Of a DNA stretch of 64,000 nt, positions 50,404-62,738 are shown one piece after another. The stretch is from Flaccisagitta enflata (taxonomy: Eukaryota; Chaetognatha; Sagittoidea; Aphragmophora). The notes beneath the pieces are model-generated. The model did no database searches. It was not told the origin of the DNA and saw only the letters and a list, made by a program, of their open reading frames with translations. The first letter of the stretch is position 1; each line of letters starts with the position of its first letter. Position numbers and translations under genes: made by a program. Location of the stretch: assembly GCA_965153355.1 (NCBI GenBank), contig OZ231127.1, positions 69,378,001 through 69,442,000 of the forward strand. Direction: 5' to 3'.

Positions 50404-50863
50404 GGTAACAAGTCATCCAAGGATCGCACATGGTCAGCGGTAACCGATGCCCTGCTTGGAGTGATCAGCTGAAGCAGTGGAGTGGGAGCAGGGCAGTGGC
50501 CCCAAAGGGCTGATGTCTTGTAGGACACAGGGATGAATTTCTATACATCCTGAGAGGGCATATTTGAGGACTTTGGGGCAATTTTCCATGATATTCGATA
50601 GGAGTTTTCCATCTTTTCCAATTTATCATTAGTTTTCGATACTATTCATTAGGAATTTCACATTTTTCTTATCTTTTGGTATATTTTCCTTGGTATTCAA
50701 TGGAAAATTTGTATTTGGCTAACTTTCCATGTTATTCAATGAGAATTTGAGGATAAATAGCTTTAGAGGGGAGAACGGACGGAAGGACGGATGTACGGAC
50801 ATATGGAAATTCAGCCCATGGCCTACAGAACATCAGCCCTTTGGGGCCGCTGCCCAAAAAGAA
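50404..50863 (+). mobile_element. CGC-related element
   Basis: AAGTCATCCAAGGATCGCAC, GCAGGGCAGTGGCCCCAAAG, GTCTTGTAGGACACAG, a degenerate TTTTCCAT VNTR, a GGACGGA run, CATCAGCCCTTTGGGGCCGC TGCCCAAAAAG. Confidence 0.7.
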
Positions 50864-51132
50864 CAGGTCACCCAAGGGCAATATATGGTCAGCGATACCC
50901 GTTGCCCTGCTTTGCATTATTGTGAATTGGAGTGAGAGGAAGCAGAGCAGATTTCAGGCCTGAGACTGCAGATTTCAGGCCTAAGAGGGCAGATTAAAGT
51001 CCTGAGAGGGTAGATCTCAGGTCTGAGAGGGAAGATTTCAGGCCTGTGAGGGCCTGGGGGTGACAAACAAACAAACAATTGAACAGACGAAGAAATGAAC
51101 AAAAGTTCCCTTTGGGCCGCTGCCCAAAAAGC
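50864..51132 (+). mobile_element. Second CGC-related element, tandem to the first
   Basis: GGTCACCCAAGGGCAATATA, GGTCAGCGATACCCGTTGCC, a short AGATTTCAGGCCTGAGAGGG VNTR, then CCCTTTGGGCCGCTGCCCAA. Confidence 0.65.
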
Positions 51133-51719
51133 CTAGGGCCCAACATAAACCAAGACCCCTAAAACCGGGCCCTTAGTAAATAATTCGTGACATTATACTG
51201 TTAGCATTAGGCTTTTGTTTTCTTCAATTCTAAATTTCTAAATGCACGGCGAAGCACTGCTAGAAAACACCCGCTATTAAAGCATGCCCGCCTATTAGGC
51301 ATGCAATTTGCACTCCCTTGAAAGATTTTGTGGTTATCTCTATATGGGTTATCAGGCAGCTTCCCTACAAGGCATAATTAGGCCCAGTCCCTTGGCATGC
51401 GCTCTAGTGAAGAACAATTGTACCTACTTGTACAAGTCACAACCATCTAGGATTTTTTTTATCCCATAATCAATTAGGTCCCACCGTGCTCATGTTTAAT
51501 TCTAGACTTCCAGATAGCTGCAGACCTTTATGTTACCAAAATCTTTCGAAATATTTGTCTCATCAAATTATAAGGTTTTAACGTTTAAACTTTGAACTCC
51601 TCTTTTTTCATAGTTTTGGAAAAAAATCCCGTTGGATCAAATTGACTTGCATCTCTATAAGAGGGTGTGTCCCTTTGTTGGTGGCTAACAGGAAAAATTA
51701 CAAATTTAGGTTTCCTCTT
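51133..51719. other. Unique DNA
   Basis: No gene. TGCATCTCTATAAGAGGGTG at 51649 is a remnant of the AGATGCG subfamily end. Confidence 0.4.
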
Positions 51720-51813
51720 CATATTCTTCTTCTTCTCCTTCTTCTTCTTCTTCTTCTTCTTCTCTTCTTCTTCTTCTTCTTCCTCTTCCTCTTCTTCTTC
51801 TTCTTCTTCTTCT

Positions 51814-51860
<47 letters not shown>

Positions 51861-51934
51861 TTCTTCCTGCTTACTACTTGTTCTTGCTTGCTACTTGTTC
51901 TTGTTTTCTACTTGTTCTGTTCCGTCACGTGGGG

Positions 51935-52022
<88 letters not shown>
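51720..52022. repeat. (CTT)n then (CT)n microsatellites
   Basis: CTT at 51726-51867 and CT at 51938-52021. Confidence 0.95.
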
Positions 52023-52025
<3 letters not shown>

Positions 52026-52580
52026 ACTGACCCTCATGGATTTAACATCTGTTTACTAATTATTGAGACAAAATCAAACAACTGTTAAATCTAAACGGAT
52101 ATATTCAACTACATGCGGACTTTTCCACCAGTAAGAGCTTGAAAAAATCTTCATTTTGCTCATGAATTTTGCCTAGATTGCTTCGGGTAAAATTGAATAA
52201 GATCCAAAACAGTTAAATCATTCCCCATGCAAATCACTGCAAAATCACCAGAAGGTTAAGGTTTTCAAAATTCATACAAAAGTTATGGAAAGATTGAAAC
52301 TTGGGTGTTTTTAGGTAGTGGTTAAGAGAAGACAAAGTTGAAAATTAGAAACCAAATTGGGGAAAAATATTGATATCGATGTGAAATAAATCAGGAAATA
52401 CTTAACTTATATCCAATATCACAAATTCATAATTTTTCTCTTCAACAATAATGGAACATCTTCCGTTGTAGCTCCTCCGTCTCAATAATTGGTGTATCTG
52501 CTCATAGCAACGCTGGGGCATTTCATGGTCGTCTGTCCCGGTTCCAGTAAAAAGAAAAAAAAACACACCGGGGAAAGGAA
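52023..52580. other. Unique DNA
   Basis: Nothing supported. Confidence 0.35.
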
Positions 52581-52588
52581 AAAGAGGA

Positions 52589-52646
<58 letters not shown>

Positions 52647-52860
52647 AGCAAGCAAGAAGCAAGCAACAACTTACAAGCAAGAAGAAAGGAAGAGGAAAAG
52701 GAAGAGAAGAAAAGAGAAAGAAGGAAAAAAGAAAAGAAGAAAAGAAGAAGAAGAAAGAAAGAGGAAAGTACAGACAGAAAGACAGAAAGAAAAGAAAGAA
52801 AGAAGAAAGAAAAGAAAGAAAGAAGAAAGAAGAAAGAAGAAAGAAAGAAGAAGAACAAAA
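52581..52860. repeat. Purine-rich tract with (GA)n
   Basis: GA array 52590-52641 and degenerate GAAA/AAG sequence after it. Confidence 0.85.
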
Positions 52861-52863
52861 TCT

Positions 52864-52950
52864 AGTCAGCGGTACCCATGCCCTGCTGGAGTGGTTTGTT
52901 GGTAAATTTGAGGGAGGAGCAAGGCAGCAGCCCTGAAGGGGACGGAGACA
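52864..52950 (+). mobile_element. CGC-related fragment
   Basis: AGTCAGCGGTACCCATGCCC and GCAAGGCAGCAGCCCTGAAG only. Confidence 0.55.
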
Positions 52951-53165
52951 GCTCAAAATGTGGTACAAATTCAATTTTAAAACACTTCTCGTCATCGCAC
53001 GCCTTTAAAAAGCATATAGATCGATAGATCTCGAAGAAAGCTTTCAGAATCCTATTTTACCTCGTCATCATTTTTTATCGGCTTTTTTTTGGCTTGAAGG
53101 GTCGGTTACATTTTAAAGTTAGATCGTCTAATCGCCTTTGGTTTTCATCTTCACACGGATATATG

Positions 53166-53502
53166 CCGTATTTTCTCCATAAAGCGCCCCCCCCTCCAAA
53201 AAGCGCCCCCCCCCATTGTTTTCATTAGTGTCACACTCTTCAGAAAAGATTTGCATAGAAATACAAAGTAAAATGATGTAAAAACACAACACAATGAGCT
53301 ATTTTCACTGATTTTCTAACAGATATATGCAATGAATATCTCTATTTCAAGTCAAATTTAGCATTTTGATTGCCTTTCATGAAATTCTCGGATCGAATAA
53401 TAGTTTATCTTCAATACAAAGAGGGCGCTATTTGGAAGGTTACAAAGCAAAGTCATATATCAATTTCAAAAGCGCCCGGGGCGCTTTTTAGAGAAAATAC
53501 GG
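53166..53502. mobile_element. MITE-C copy 1 (GC-tipped)
   Basis: 337 bp, ends CCGTATTTTCTCCATAAAGC and the inverse GCTTTTTAGAGAAAATACGG. Nearly identical over its length, in inverse orientation, to 61528-61862. Confidence 0.92.
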
Positions 53503-53990
53503 TAATACTTATAAAGCCTATCAGAGGAGGCTAGGATCTGGGTCTTCGAGGCCCGGATCTAGGTTTTAGAGGCCCAGATCTGGGTCTCAGAGGCTACAGT
53601 CTGGGTCTGAGGCTGGGTTTTGGGTCCCTAAGGCCAGGATCCGGGTTACAAATGCCGAGAGCTGGGTTTTAGATGCCAGGATTGGGGTTTCGGAGGCCAG
53701 AATCTTGGCGACAGAGACCAACATGTTTGTCCTCAGACAAGATTTTGAGTTTTCTAGTCATAATTTTGGGCATTTTGCTTGGATTTTGACCAATTTGCAC
53801 GGATTTGGGCCTTGCAGACATAATTTTGGTCAGAATGGGCCTAAAAAGAGACGAAGCTCTGAGGATGGGGCAGGGGGATGGACGGACGGATGTCCATATG
53901 GATGGACGGACAGTTCCCCTTCGGAGCCGAGGACCAAAATCATCACGAATTTTTAATGGCGGAGCTTCCCGGTCCGGGGAAAAACAAACA
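53503..53990. mobile_element. Diverged CGC-like element
   Basis: A VNTR of GAGGC..GGATCTGGGTTT units, then an ATTTTGG-rich part, a GGATGGACGGAC run and hairpin CCCCTTCGGAGCCGAGG followed by ACCAAAA. Confidence 0.5.
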
Positions 53991-54794
53991 AAAATGGCCG
54001 TAGAGCAAAAATGCTCATACCGTTCTCTGATCCGGATTGAACGGCAGCTAACTAACTGAATTTGACACGATTTTTTTACCTGTTGCAGCAAAAAACAGGA
54101 CAGATTACAAGCTGCTGTGTCATTTACATTTCCCTAACTCTCTCTCTTAGGCGCATATATTGGCCTCTCAGACCACTGCATGCAGATAACACATGTCCAA
54201 CATTCAGGCAAAAAAACGCAGATGTGCAAAAAGTATGAAGTCTATTCTTCTAGTTGGCCCAAGAGGATGATATTCTCACTGAAGTGATCCAAATGTTCTG
54301 TGCAATTTGAGCTTAACTCTCATCCCACTGAGCCATCCAGAATTCTGTTTTCTATACTTTTGATACCTCCGCGTTTTCCGCCTAATTGTGGGACATGTGT
54401 TATTCTGCATTGAATAAATAATAAACAGAAACACAAAATTCAACGTTCGGTCGTTTTTATTTCAGTTTAGAAAATTTATGCGGAATGTGTATGTATTCCA
54501 CATTGAGAAGGTGGATACATATGTAAGTGTGCCTCTAACGAGCAAAACTGGCGAAACTGGCTTTAACCTGGCAACAATCTTTTGCCCTAAAAAAAAAATC
54601 TGTCAAATGAGCCTTCGCGCGACCTTCAATTCGATCGGGAACTTTTATGCAAATTTTGTCTTTGCCAAAGATTTCTTTGGAATCTTTATGGTAACCATAA
54701 CAATGATTCCTGGCCAATTTGGATGTTGCTCGTCCGCCCATTTTATAGCGTTAAAGCAAATGAAAACAAGTGACGCAGGGTCATAATATTGTTG
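53991..54794. other. Unique DNA
   Basis: No gene supported. The 102-codon frame at 54478-54786 has no recognised feature. Confidence 0.35.
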
Positions 54795-54980
54795 CGAATG
54801 AGTGGGCAGGGGTGTCCAACCCCCATCCACACCCAAATCCCTACACCCCACTCACAATCGTACTCAAGAAGTATCCAAGATGCTTGTTTTTTAACTTTTC
54901 AACTCAATCATTACCAACGGACAGACGGATGGACGTGTAAAAAAAGCCTCTTTGAGAGTTGTGTGTCCGCAACTGAAAAT
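54795..54980 (+). mobile_element. HX-like subfamily copy
   Basis: GGGCAGGGGTGTCCAACCCC at the start, GGACAGACGGATGGACG, GCCTCTTTGAG and hairpin AGTTGTGTGTCCGCAACT followed by GAAAA. Compare 26790-27235. Confidence 0.6.
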
Positions 54981-55288
54981 GCCCAGTTTTTACCGATTTT
55001 GGCACTCTTACATAATGCATAATGCATGAATTGTATTACTTGAGTAAGTTATATTCTAGTCAACTCTTTTTCATTCTAGCAAGTCAAATCGTTCTTCTGT
55101 TTCAAGCGTAGCGCTTTTGTTTTAGCCGCCTGTCTGTATGTCCGTCTTTAATGTTTGTTAATAAGGTTCTATCAAGCGCATTAATGTGAAGCAATTACGG
55201 CCAGAACGCGGGAGATCAAAATAATGTTCACCCACAGAAAAAGTGTCACAAGTGTAATTTTTTTGTAAAAACTTCAAATTATCTAAAA
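54981..55288. other. Unique DNA
   Basis: Nothing supported. Confidence 0.3.
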
Positions 55289-55665
55289 CACACAAGGCCT
55301 ACCCAAGTCGCGTGCTGGAGGCAAGGAGTAGTAATGCAACAAAACCGAAAACACGGATACCTATTACCCAAGTTGCCTGCTGGAGGGCAAGGGCAGTGAT
55401 AAAAAAGACTTGCTATGCATTTTGGCAGGAGCAGCAACGCGAAAACAACCCATAAACGCAAAAAAAAAAAGAAGTAAAAAAAGTATGTAATGTTTGACCG
55501 ACCAATGGATGGACTGACCGACAGACAGACAGACAAAGCGGGTTGAAGAGTTGCGTACACGCAACTAAAAATCACTCGAAAACGCGGAAAAAGTTTGATG
55601 GATGGATAGACCGACCGAACCACGAACGGACGAGGCAGGTTGTAGTCGCGTGCACTTGACTTGAA
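55289..55665 (+). mobile_element. HX copy with duplicated 5' part and second tail
   Basis: CACAAGGCCTACCCAAGTCG CGTGC, then a second GGATACCTATTACCCAAGTT GCCTGC, then GGCAGGAGCAGCAA, a GACC/GACA run and hairpin AGTTGCGTACACGCAACT with AAAA at 55566. A further tail (GACGAGGCAGGTTGTAGTCG CGTGCACTTGACT) follows to 55665. Confidence 0.75.
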
Positions 55666-55858
55666 ATTATAGCCTAAGTTTTCATCAATCAAAAGATATT
55701 GGTACACAAAATCCTTGATATGCTTATGTAGGTGTGAACAGATTTCTGATTGCCCGCGGTTTTGCGTATTATGCTCTGATTAAGAAAGAATCATAGACTA
55801 TAGAAACTTCACAGTCAATAGATATCAAAAAGCACAAATGACGAATTCCAACAATCTA
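55666..55858. other. Unique DNA
   Basis: Nothing supported. Confidence 0.3.
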
Positions 55859-56033
55859 CAGTTACACCTCGCTGCAACGGATCCAAAGGGAAAAAGAAAT
55901 TCAGCTAAGACAGATATCAACCCAGTCTCATATTATCACTCCTTTTTTTCCTCTTTATTAGCAATAATAGAAATTTGTCTATAACATATTATATTTGTTT
56001 ACTTCTTAGTATCTGTTATTGAGGGGTTAAACT
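55859..56033. mobile_element. Mariner-like MITE-M copy 4
   Basis: 175 bp, CAGTTACACCTCGCTGCAAC at the left with TA outside, inverse ..TGTTATTGAGGGGTTAAACT at the right. Confidence 0.75.
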
Positions 56034-56061
56034 TTTAGTTTTCTTCGGCATATCGAGCACC

Positions 56062-56598
<537 letters not shown>

Positions 56599-57304
56599 AT
56601 CTTCTCAAACCGAGCATTTTGCATGTTGTATTCTGCGCTTATTCCCGGTCCTCTTCAGTAATTCTCTAGGGTTCGTACATCGTCCACCTGGTTCGCAGTC
56701 TCACAAACATTGATCGGTTTCTCTACAAATGCCTCTGGTCCCTGATCGATGATGAAAGTTGGAAAATTGGAATGTTTAAAACACTTTTCCCAGCTCCCCC
56801 CCCCCCCCGTCATCATCCCCGGTTTTAACTCCTGCATCTTGTTTCTTTCCCTTTTCCAGTATACAGTATCTTCTGTTGTCCCAGTTCATTGCCGACGATA
56901 AGTATCTGGTGATATTGAACACAGTAGTTGTATCTATGTAAGTGAGGTCTATGAAAGGGTGAGGAACCCATGAAAACTACATTCATCTGACCAAAAAAAA
57001 TCTGGATGTTGGGTTGAAAGTCATACTCTAGAAAATACCTGGACTATGTCGCTGAATTTTACACATCGATTTCGTTGGGTAGTTAGCTTGCCCTCGGACC
57101 AATTAATCCAAAAAAGAAAAAAAGAAAAAGTGAAGATTGGACGGAAAAAAAGTTTCTGGCTCCGTCAATTTCCATATCGCACAGTTTTATGCGCCAAAAG
57201 TAAAACGTCCTCTATTTTGCTCTATGTAAGAAAGAAAGAATGCAAGAGAGTAAGAAAAAAAGAATGAACGAATGAAAAAGAAAGAGAGAGGATGGGAGAG
57301 AAAG
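56599..57304. other. Unique DNA
   Basis: Nothing supported. A C-run is at 56797-56807. Confidence 0.35.
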
Positions 57305-57470
57305 AGAACAAGGCCGTATGTACATGGCTACCCCAGTCCCCAAGTCCCGTAAGGGTTGGTAGGATTGAAGGTCACAAGAGAATCTAGGTAGGAGTAGTGA
57401 GGCCAACAACCACGAAAACATGAAAAAAGTACAGAGAGGGCGGGTCCGCAGGTCCGTCTGTCTTGACATT
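57305..57470 (+). mobile_element. Diverged HX copy
   Basis: ACAAGGCCGTATGTACATGG, CTAGGTAGGAGTAGTGAGGC, GGGTCCGCAGGTCCGTCTGT. The terminal hairpin is lost. Confidence 0.6.
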
Positions 57471-57766
57471 TTCCGTTTTTCTGAAGGCCCGAAATTAAAC
57501 AGAAACTGGGTCTAAAAACTCGTTTGTTACGGCGAACTTCCTTCTGAAGCTGTTTACTACTAGACACATTTTTTTTATTGAACTGATTTTAAAGATTTTT
57601 AAATTTTCTCTCATTCTAGACTAATCTCAGACCTGTACCTCAAATAGTTTAGGAGCTAGAGCTGGTCAAAGTTATCTTCTAATTTGTAAAAATGTTCATT
57701 TTTCAATAGGATTGCAAACTGATAATAACAATATTTCTATTCTTTCTTATGCCATTTCTAAACAAA
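57471..57766. other. Unique DNA
   Basis: Nothing supported. Confidence 0.3.
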
Positions 57767-57962
57767 CACGGCCGGATACAGGTCTACCCCAGTCGCGTGC
57801 GGGTGGGCAGGGGCAGTGCTGAGGAAGGTCACTAGAGTATTTGGCAGAAGCAGTATGCTCAAGAAGCTCAAGAACGCCAAAAAAGTAAAGAGGGGACCAA
57901 CCGACCAATCGACCAACCAACCAAAATAGTGGGGTGTATGGTCGCGTAGCATGCAACTGATA
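57767..57962 (+). mobile_element. HX long subtype copy
   Basis: ACACGGCCGGATACAGGTCT, CGCGTGCGGGTGGGCAGGGG, then GGTCGCGTAGCATGCAACTGA. The stem carries mismatches and the end reads CTGA. Confidence 0.8.
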
Positions 57963-58707
57963 AAGCTAGATTGCCAGATTGGAGCCAAATGAAAGATCTT
58001 TTCAAGAGCTTTTTAACGGTTTAAGATTTTATTAGTTATTTTGAAATCTGATATGACAATTTGGCTTTTAAAAGTGTGGCTTTTTTATTGAGTCGAGTAG
58101 TAGCTGTGCTGTAATTTTTATGCCTATCATAACAGTGATTTGGTCGTATTCTAGCAGGCTCTAATTTGTGAGTTTACTGTTATACCTGTTACCGATATAG
58201 CTGTTGAGGAAACAATTTATTTTAGATTAATTGACTTAGGCTCGTAGAAAACTCTGGGCTTACCTGTGGCTGCATCGCAAAATGTATGCTCATCATGAAA
58301 CAGGAATCGTAATAAAAGGTAAAGCACTATGTCTCAAGAAAAGCTAGAGGAATGCTCGTCTGTCATCGTTTCTCTTAGTGAAGTGCTCAGAGACAGACAC
58401 ACTGACATACAAAATGACAGTGTCTTTTTGAAAACATCTTATGGTATTCTTAGTACTTTTGGACAGTATTGAAACAACTACTGACCCAAAAACCCACATA
58501 ATTCGCGATGACTGCATAAAAAATAATCGGTGAAATCTGTAGACCTCATATTTTACTTCTGTATGTGAACTAAAATCGCTCAAGTTCATTAAAGAGAAAA
58601 AAAAAAGAAAATGGAAAGTAAACCAAAAAATACGGTTCTTTCACCGAGATGTATACCATGAAAACATGCGATTGGTACAAGTGGAGCGCAGCAGAGAAAA
58701 TATTTCT
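57963..58707. other. Unique DNA
   Basis: No gene supported. Confidence 0.35.
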
Positions 58708-59629
58708 AGTTGCGTGCTACACGACTCTACACACCACTATGTTGGTCCTTCAGTCGGTTGGTCGGTCAGTTCCCTCTTGGGCACTGGGCAGCGGCCCGAA
58801 GGGGTCGATGACCAATGCTTTCACACATATGGGGAATTTTCTCCTTCTCCTTCCTCTTCTTCTACTACATCTGTCCCCCCCAGCCCAAAGCCTAGCCTCG
58901 AGGCCCAAATCACAGCCTTGAGGCCCAAATTCCAGCCTTGAGGCCAAAATCCAATCCTTGCGGCCCAAATCCCAGCCTCTAGGCCCAAATCCCAGCCTCG
59001 AGGCCCAAATCCCAGCCTTGATACCCAAATCCTAGTCTTGAGGCCAAAATTCCAGCCTCAAGGTCCAAATCCCAGCCTTAAGGTCCAAATTCCGCCTTGA
59101 GGCTCAAATCCCACCCTCGAAGCTCCAATCCCAGCCTCAAGGCTCAAATCCAAGCCTCAAGGTCCAAATCCCAGCCTCAAGGCCCAAATCCCAGCCTTGA
59201 GGCTCAAATCCCAGCCTCGAGGCTTAAATCCCAGCCTCAAGGCCCAAATCCTAGGCTTGAGTCCTAAATCTTAGCCTTTAGGCCCAAATACCAGCCTCAA
59301 CATCAAAATCTCTGCCTCGACGCCCAAATCCCAGCCTTGAAGCCTACATCCAGCCTTGAGGCCAGAAGGAGAAGGAGAAAATTCCCCATGTGTTTGAAAG
59401 CATATCCGCTGCCCTGCTCCCTCCCTCAACTTCATGCACAACATACATAGCCTCATAGGCAGGGCACGGGTGCCGCTGACCATCTAACGCTTTTGCGACT
59501 ACGTATTTACTTCTTCGGGGTTTTTTAGCATTTTGAGCATACGGCTCCTGCCCAGATGCCCTGGTGACCTTCTTAAGCACTGCTCCTGCCCACCCGCACG
59601 CGACTAGGGTAGCCGTGTATCCGGCCTTG
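58708..59629 (-). mobile_element. Composite element: HX copy carrying a CGC element, inverse of 21590-22425
   Basis: Reverse orientation: AGTTGCGTGCTACACGACTC and a GGTCGGTC run, then GGGCAGCGGCCCGAAGGGGT.., a 20-bp VNTR of about 26 units (58870-59360), GGTGCCGCTGACCATCTAAC GCTTTTGCGACT, then HX left half to GTATCCGGCCTTG. The join GTAAATA(CG)TAGTCGCAAAAGCG is the same as at 21713-21730. Confidence 0.85.
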
Positions 59630-60166
59630 TTTGAAAACAGCCTCAGAAAGTATATTGCATATTCTATCATATATGTGTGAACTTTGCAGAGCCAAACATA
59701 TTAAGACCCCCTTCTGCATGTTCGAAGTTGAGAAGATTTTTGGCAATTTCTATGGATTGCGTTTCTTGATTTTCATCGCTTTCTTCAACGTTTCCTGATC
59801 GTCTTTGGTGTACTTTGATACGCCTCTGCATGTTCATACATAAATATTGCTAAAAAACAAGCAGACACAAGTTAAGCAATGTATATCAAACATATTTTTG
59901 CGTGGAGAAAAGACGGTTTTTCGACGATAAATTTCAATAACTTGACAAGTTATGTGTCCGCTTACTATTGAAATGTATCTTAATAGATATGTGTCATTTG
60001 CATTTGTAATTTGTCAATTTTCAACACGGGTTTTCAAGAAAATCAAGTGTTCTTTTGTTTATTGGTGTGGACGTTAACTCCACGACGACATCTATGAGGA
60101 AAAGCTGGCACCAGAGGTCTTGTTCATTTGTTTTTTGTTGTTGTTGATTGATTTATTGATTGAAAA
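59630..60166. other. Unique DNA
   Basis: Nothing supported. Confidence 0.35.
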
Positions 60167-60270
60167 ATTCATTTATTCACTTTATACATCATTCATTTAT
60201 TTATTCATTCATTCATTCCTTCATTCTTCTAGTCATTCATGCATTCATTCATTCTTCTATTTATTCATAT
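60167..60270. repeat. (ATTC)n degenerate microsatellite
   Basis: Interrupted ATTC/ATTT array. Confidence 0.85.
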
Positions 60271-60469
60271 TGTGCGACCTATAAAATGAAAAGGAATTTA
60301 ATCAGGATTAACAGTATGCTGTCAAAAAATAAGTCAAACTAACCTATAATATTTCTTAAGCAAAATAAAGTGGGGAGTCTAGGATTTTTCCTTTTTTTTT
60401 TCAAAAAGCGCTCCAAGGTTGATTAGATTTTAGCAAGAAAGCTAATTTCCACATAGAGTAGGGCTCAAA

Positions 60470-60677
60470 CAAGGCCGGATACACGGCTACCGTAGTCGCG
60501 TGCGGGTGGGCAGGGGCAGTGATGGAGAAGGTCACTGGGGCATTTGGGCCGGAGCAGTCAGCTCAAAAACGCCGAGGAAGTATGATGAGGACCGACGTCG
60601 ACCAATCGACCAACCAACCAACCGACCAACGGACGGATGGACAAAGCAGGGTGTAGAGTCGCGTAGCACGCAACTAA
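60470..60677 (+). mobile_element. HX long subtype, intact copy
   Basis: 208 bp, CAAGGCCGGATACACGGCTA, GCATTTGGGCCGGAGCAGTC, a GACC/CAACC run, hairpin AGTCGCGTAGCACGCAACT and CTAA. Confidence 0.88.
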
Positions 60678-60920
60678 AACTCAAGTGGGGACATTGGTCA
60701 GTCAACTTGACCTTTGTCCAACCTCGGGGCTCTGGTGTTCTATTGGAATCCGAGACCGACCATTTTGTCTACTGACTCATGCAGTCGTGCAACTTCTGAT
60801 AGATTTTTTATTAAATTCTGCTGGTATTTACTTTAGTTCAAATCTCTCCGATTGCTGCGCATTTACAGATTAGAATAAAGCAACTGCTACTTATTTAATA
60901 TTTCGAATTTTTCTTGCTTA

Positions 60921-61348
60921 GAAATCAGAAAACGATCAACATGGTAATATTCATGCTTTTTACAAAAACAGCGTCATCAAAGCCATCAACATGGAAAATG
61001 CCCCCAGTGTCAACAACATCACCAACACCAACAACTCGGCCGTCACCATCAACAACATCACCAACAACGTCAACAACATCACCATCACCGTCAACAACAT
61101 ATATCAACGCCAACAAAATCATCAACACCGTCAACAACAGCACCAATACCGTCAACAACATCACCAATACCGTCAATAACATCACCAATACCGTCAACAA
61201 CATCACCAACACCGTCAACATCTCCAGCTGTTCGACCAAGATGTTTTCCCTCAGCATCGCCCAGATTCAGCCTCTTTTTCTCGTTTTGACGCCTATCGCG
61301 ATTTTGTCGTTGATCCTAAATTTGATCGTCGTTTTTGTCCTCTTTCAC
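60921..61348 (+). CDS. Gene C exon 1: glycosylated Thr/Pro-rich tail and TM1
   Basis: A strong acceptor (TTTCTTGCTTAG) at 60920 suggests an upstream non-coding exon. Translation from the ATG at 60941 gives 136 residues. Residues of about 10-55 are Thr/Pro/Ser-rich. A repeated TNTVNNI motif (residues about 65-95) follows with several N-glycosylation sequons (NST, NIT, NIS), then a hydrophobic helix ending SLILNLIVVFVLFH. The Asn at residue 127 fits N1.50. The donor CAC|GTGAGG leaves phase 0. The repeat motif comes from CAACAC-type repeats in the DNA. An extracellular tail rich in sequons is typical of plasma-membrane GPCRs. Confidence 0.65.
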
Positions 61349-61527
61349 GTGAGGACCAAAAAGAAGAACCACCGAACTCAGGAAAGAAAATGTCATCGGG
61401 GCAAACACCTCTTTTATTTACATTGTGTTTATTTGTGTACCATGCAGTACGTAGCATCTGGTTTGGCATTTTGTGTTGTATATTTGTACATTGGCACCTT
61501 GGCATATGAGTGAACATTGGACGATTA
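61349..61527. other. Gene C intron 1, proximal part
   Basis: Open in the exon 1 frame to a stop near 61511, so use of a later donor cannot be excluded. Confidence 0.4.
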
Positions 61528-61862
61528 CCGTATTTTCTCTAAAAAGCGCCCCGGGCGCTTTTGAAATTGATATATGACTTTGCTTTGTAACCCTCCAAAT
61601 AGCGCCCCCTTTGTATTGAAGATAAACTATTATTCGATCCGAGAATTTCATGAAAGGCAATCAAAATGCTAAATTTGACTTGAAATAGAGATATTCATTG
61701 CATATATCTGTTAGAAAATCAGTGAAAATAGCTCATTGTGTTGTGTTTTTACATCATTTTACTTTGTATTTCTATGCAAATCTTTTCTGAAGAGTGTGAC
61801 ACTAATAAAAACAATGGGGGGGGCGCTTTTTGGAGGGGGGGCGCTTTATGGAGAAAATACGG
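61528..61862. mobile_element. MITE-C copy 2, inside gene C intron 1
   Basis: 335 bp, ends CCGTATTTTCTCTAAAAAGC and inverse GCTTTATGGAGAAAATACGG, TA on both sides (61526-61527, 61863-61864). The inverse matches 53166-53502 with very few differences by eye, apart from G/C run lengths. Confidence 0.93.
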
Positions 61863-62122
61863 TAGTTGGGTTTTTGCGGGTAACACTAATTTGTTCTTAT
61901 CTATTCTTGTTTTGGGTTAGAATGGATGATTGATAGGTTCAGTTTGCTACATGAAAAACTAGAAGTGATGCGAGTGGTATTAGTCAATGAGGCTTCACAA
62001 GGTCTTTTTCCGTACTTCACATCGGGTATGTCGTCTTTATAAATCTGATTTTAAAGATTAGTGGTCAGTACTCAAAATATTGAACCCATTAAACTCTAAC
62101 TGTTTATTTTTCTTTTTTCCAG

Positions 62123-62416
62123 GCACAGATACATTTGTTGAGTCTAGGTTTCTCGGATCTGAGCGTCAATTTGACTTTTGTCTGACGCGGTTTGGCAGAA
62201 TGGATCGACTTCCGGTTTCCTCTTTGTTCCGAAGACGCTTCCACGCGCATTTGGGAGTCGTACATTCGCGGGCTTTACTCCCCTACAGTCATCGGCGTGA
62301 ACAGAGCCATGACCATCTATGTCACGGCGATACGCGCTCTGGCAATCAGCAACACCAACAACGCCATCAACATGGGAAAACGAACGCAAAGGAGAACAGG
62401 AACTAGTCTTTTGCAC
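62123..62416 (+). CDS. Gene C exon 2: TM2 to TM3, with an in-frame stop
   Basis: The acceptor TTTTTTCCAG at 62122 joins exon 1 in phase 0. The frame reads HLLSLGFSDLSVNLTFV, then TGA (62183-62185), then RGLAEWIDFRFPLC and later GVNRAMTIYVTAIRALAI. LSLGFSDL matches the TM2 LAxSDL motif (D2.50). TAIRALAI corresponds to the end of TM3 with Arg 3.50 kept but the acidic residue replaced. The usual Cys 3.25 is not at the expected distance. The frame runs to a TAG at 62417 without a convincing TM4 or donor, and a donor-like TAG|GTACGG lies just beyond at about 62437. Confidence 0.6.
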
Positions 62417-62419
62417 TAG

Positions 62420-62738
62420 CCTTATGGGCAGACTAGGTACGGTAGGTCGTGTCTAAACTTTGGAGTGTTGCTAGGTTAGTGATATGTGAAACGAATAATG
62501 TCCAACGGAAGCTTCGTTCCTTATTGTCATTGTTTGGTAAGGAAGTCCATTTTCCTTAAACAATAACTAAACTATCAATATCTTTAACAGACACGCTACA
62601 GGAACATTACATAAAATCATTCTTTGTTTTGTTTATTCGCGACGAGAGAGCATTAAGTGTTTCGCCTTAATTGTCTTCACTTTTTTTTCTCCATCTCTAA
62701 AACGATTCTCATCAATTCCAATTTCTAACACTTGGAAG
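62420..62738. other. Gene C intron 2, no TM4 exon found
   Basis: Three frames searched by eye show no hydrophobic helix suitable for TM4 and the second extracellular loop. Confidence 0.45.

Noticed and set aside
60500-60775. 91-codon frame upstream of the GPCR as part of that gene
   Set aside because: Most of it is translation of an HX element copy.
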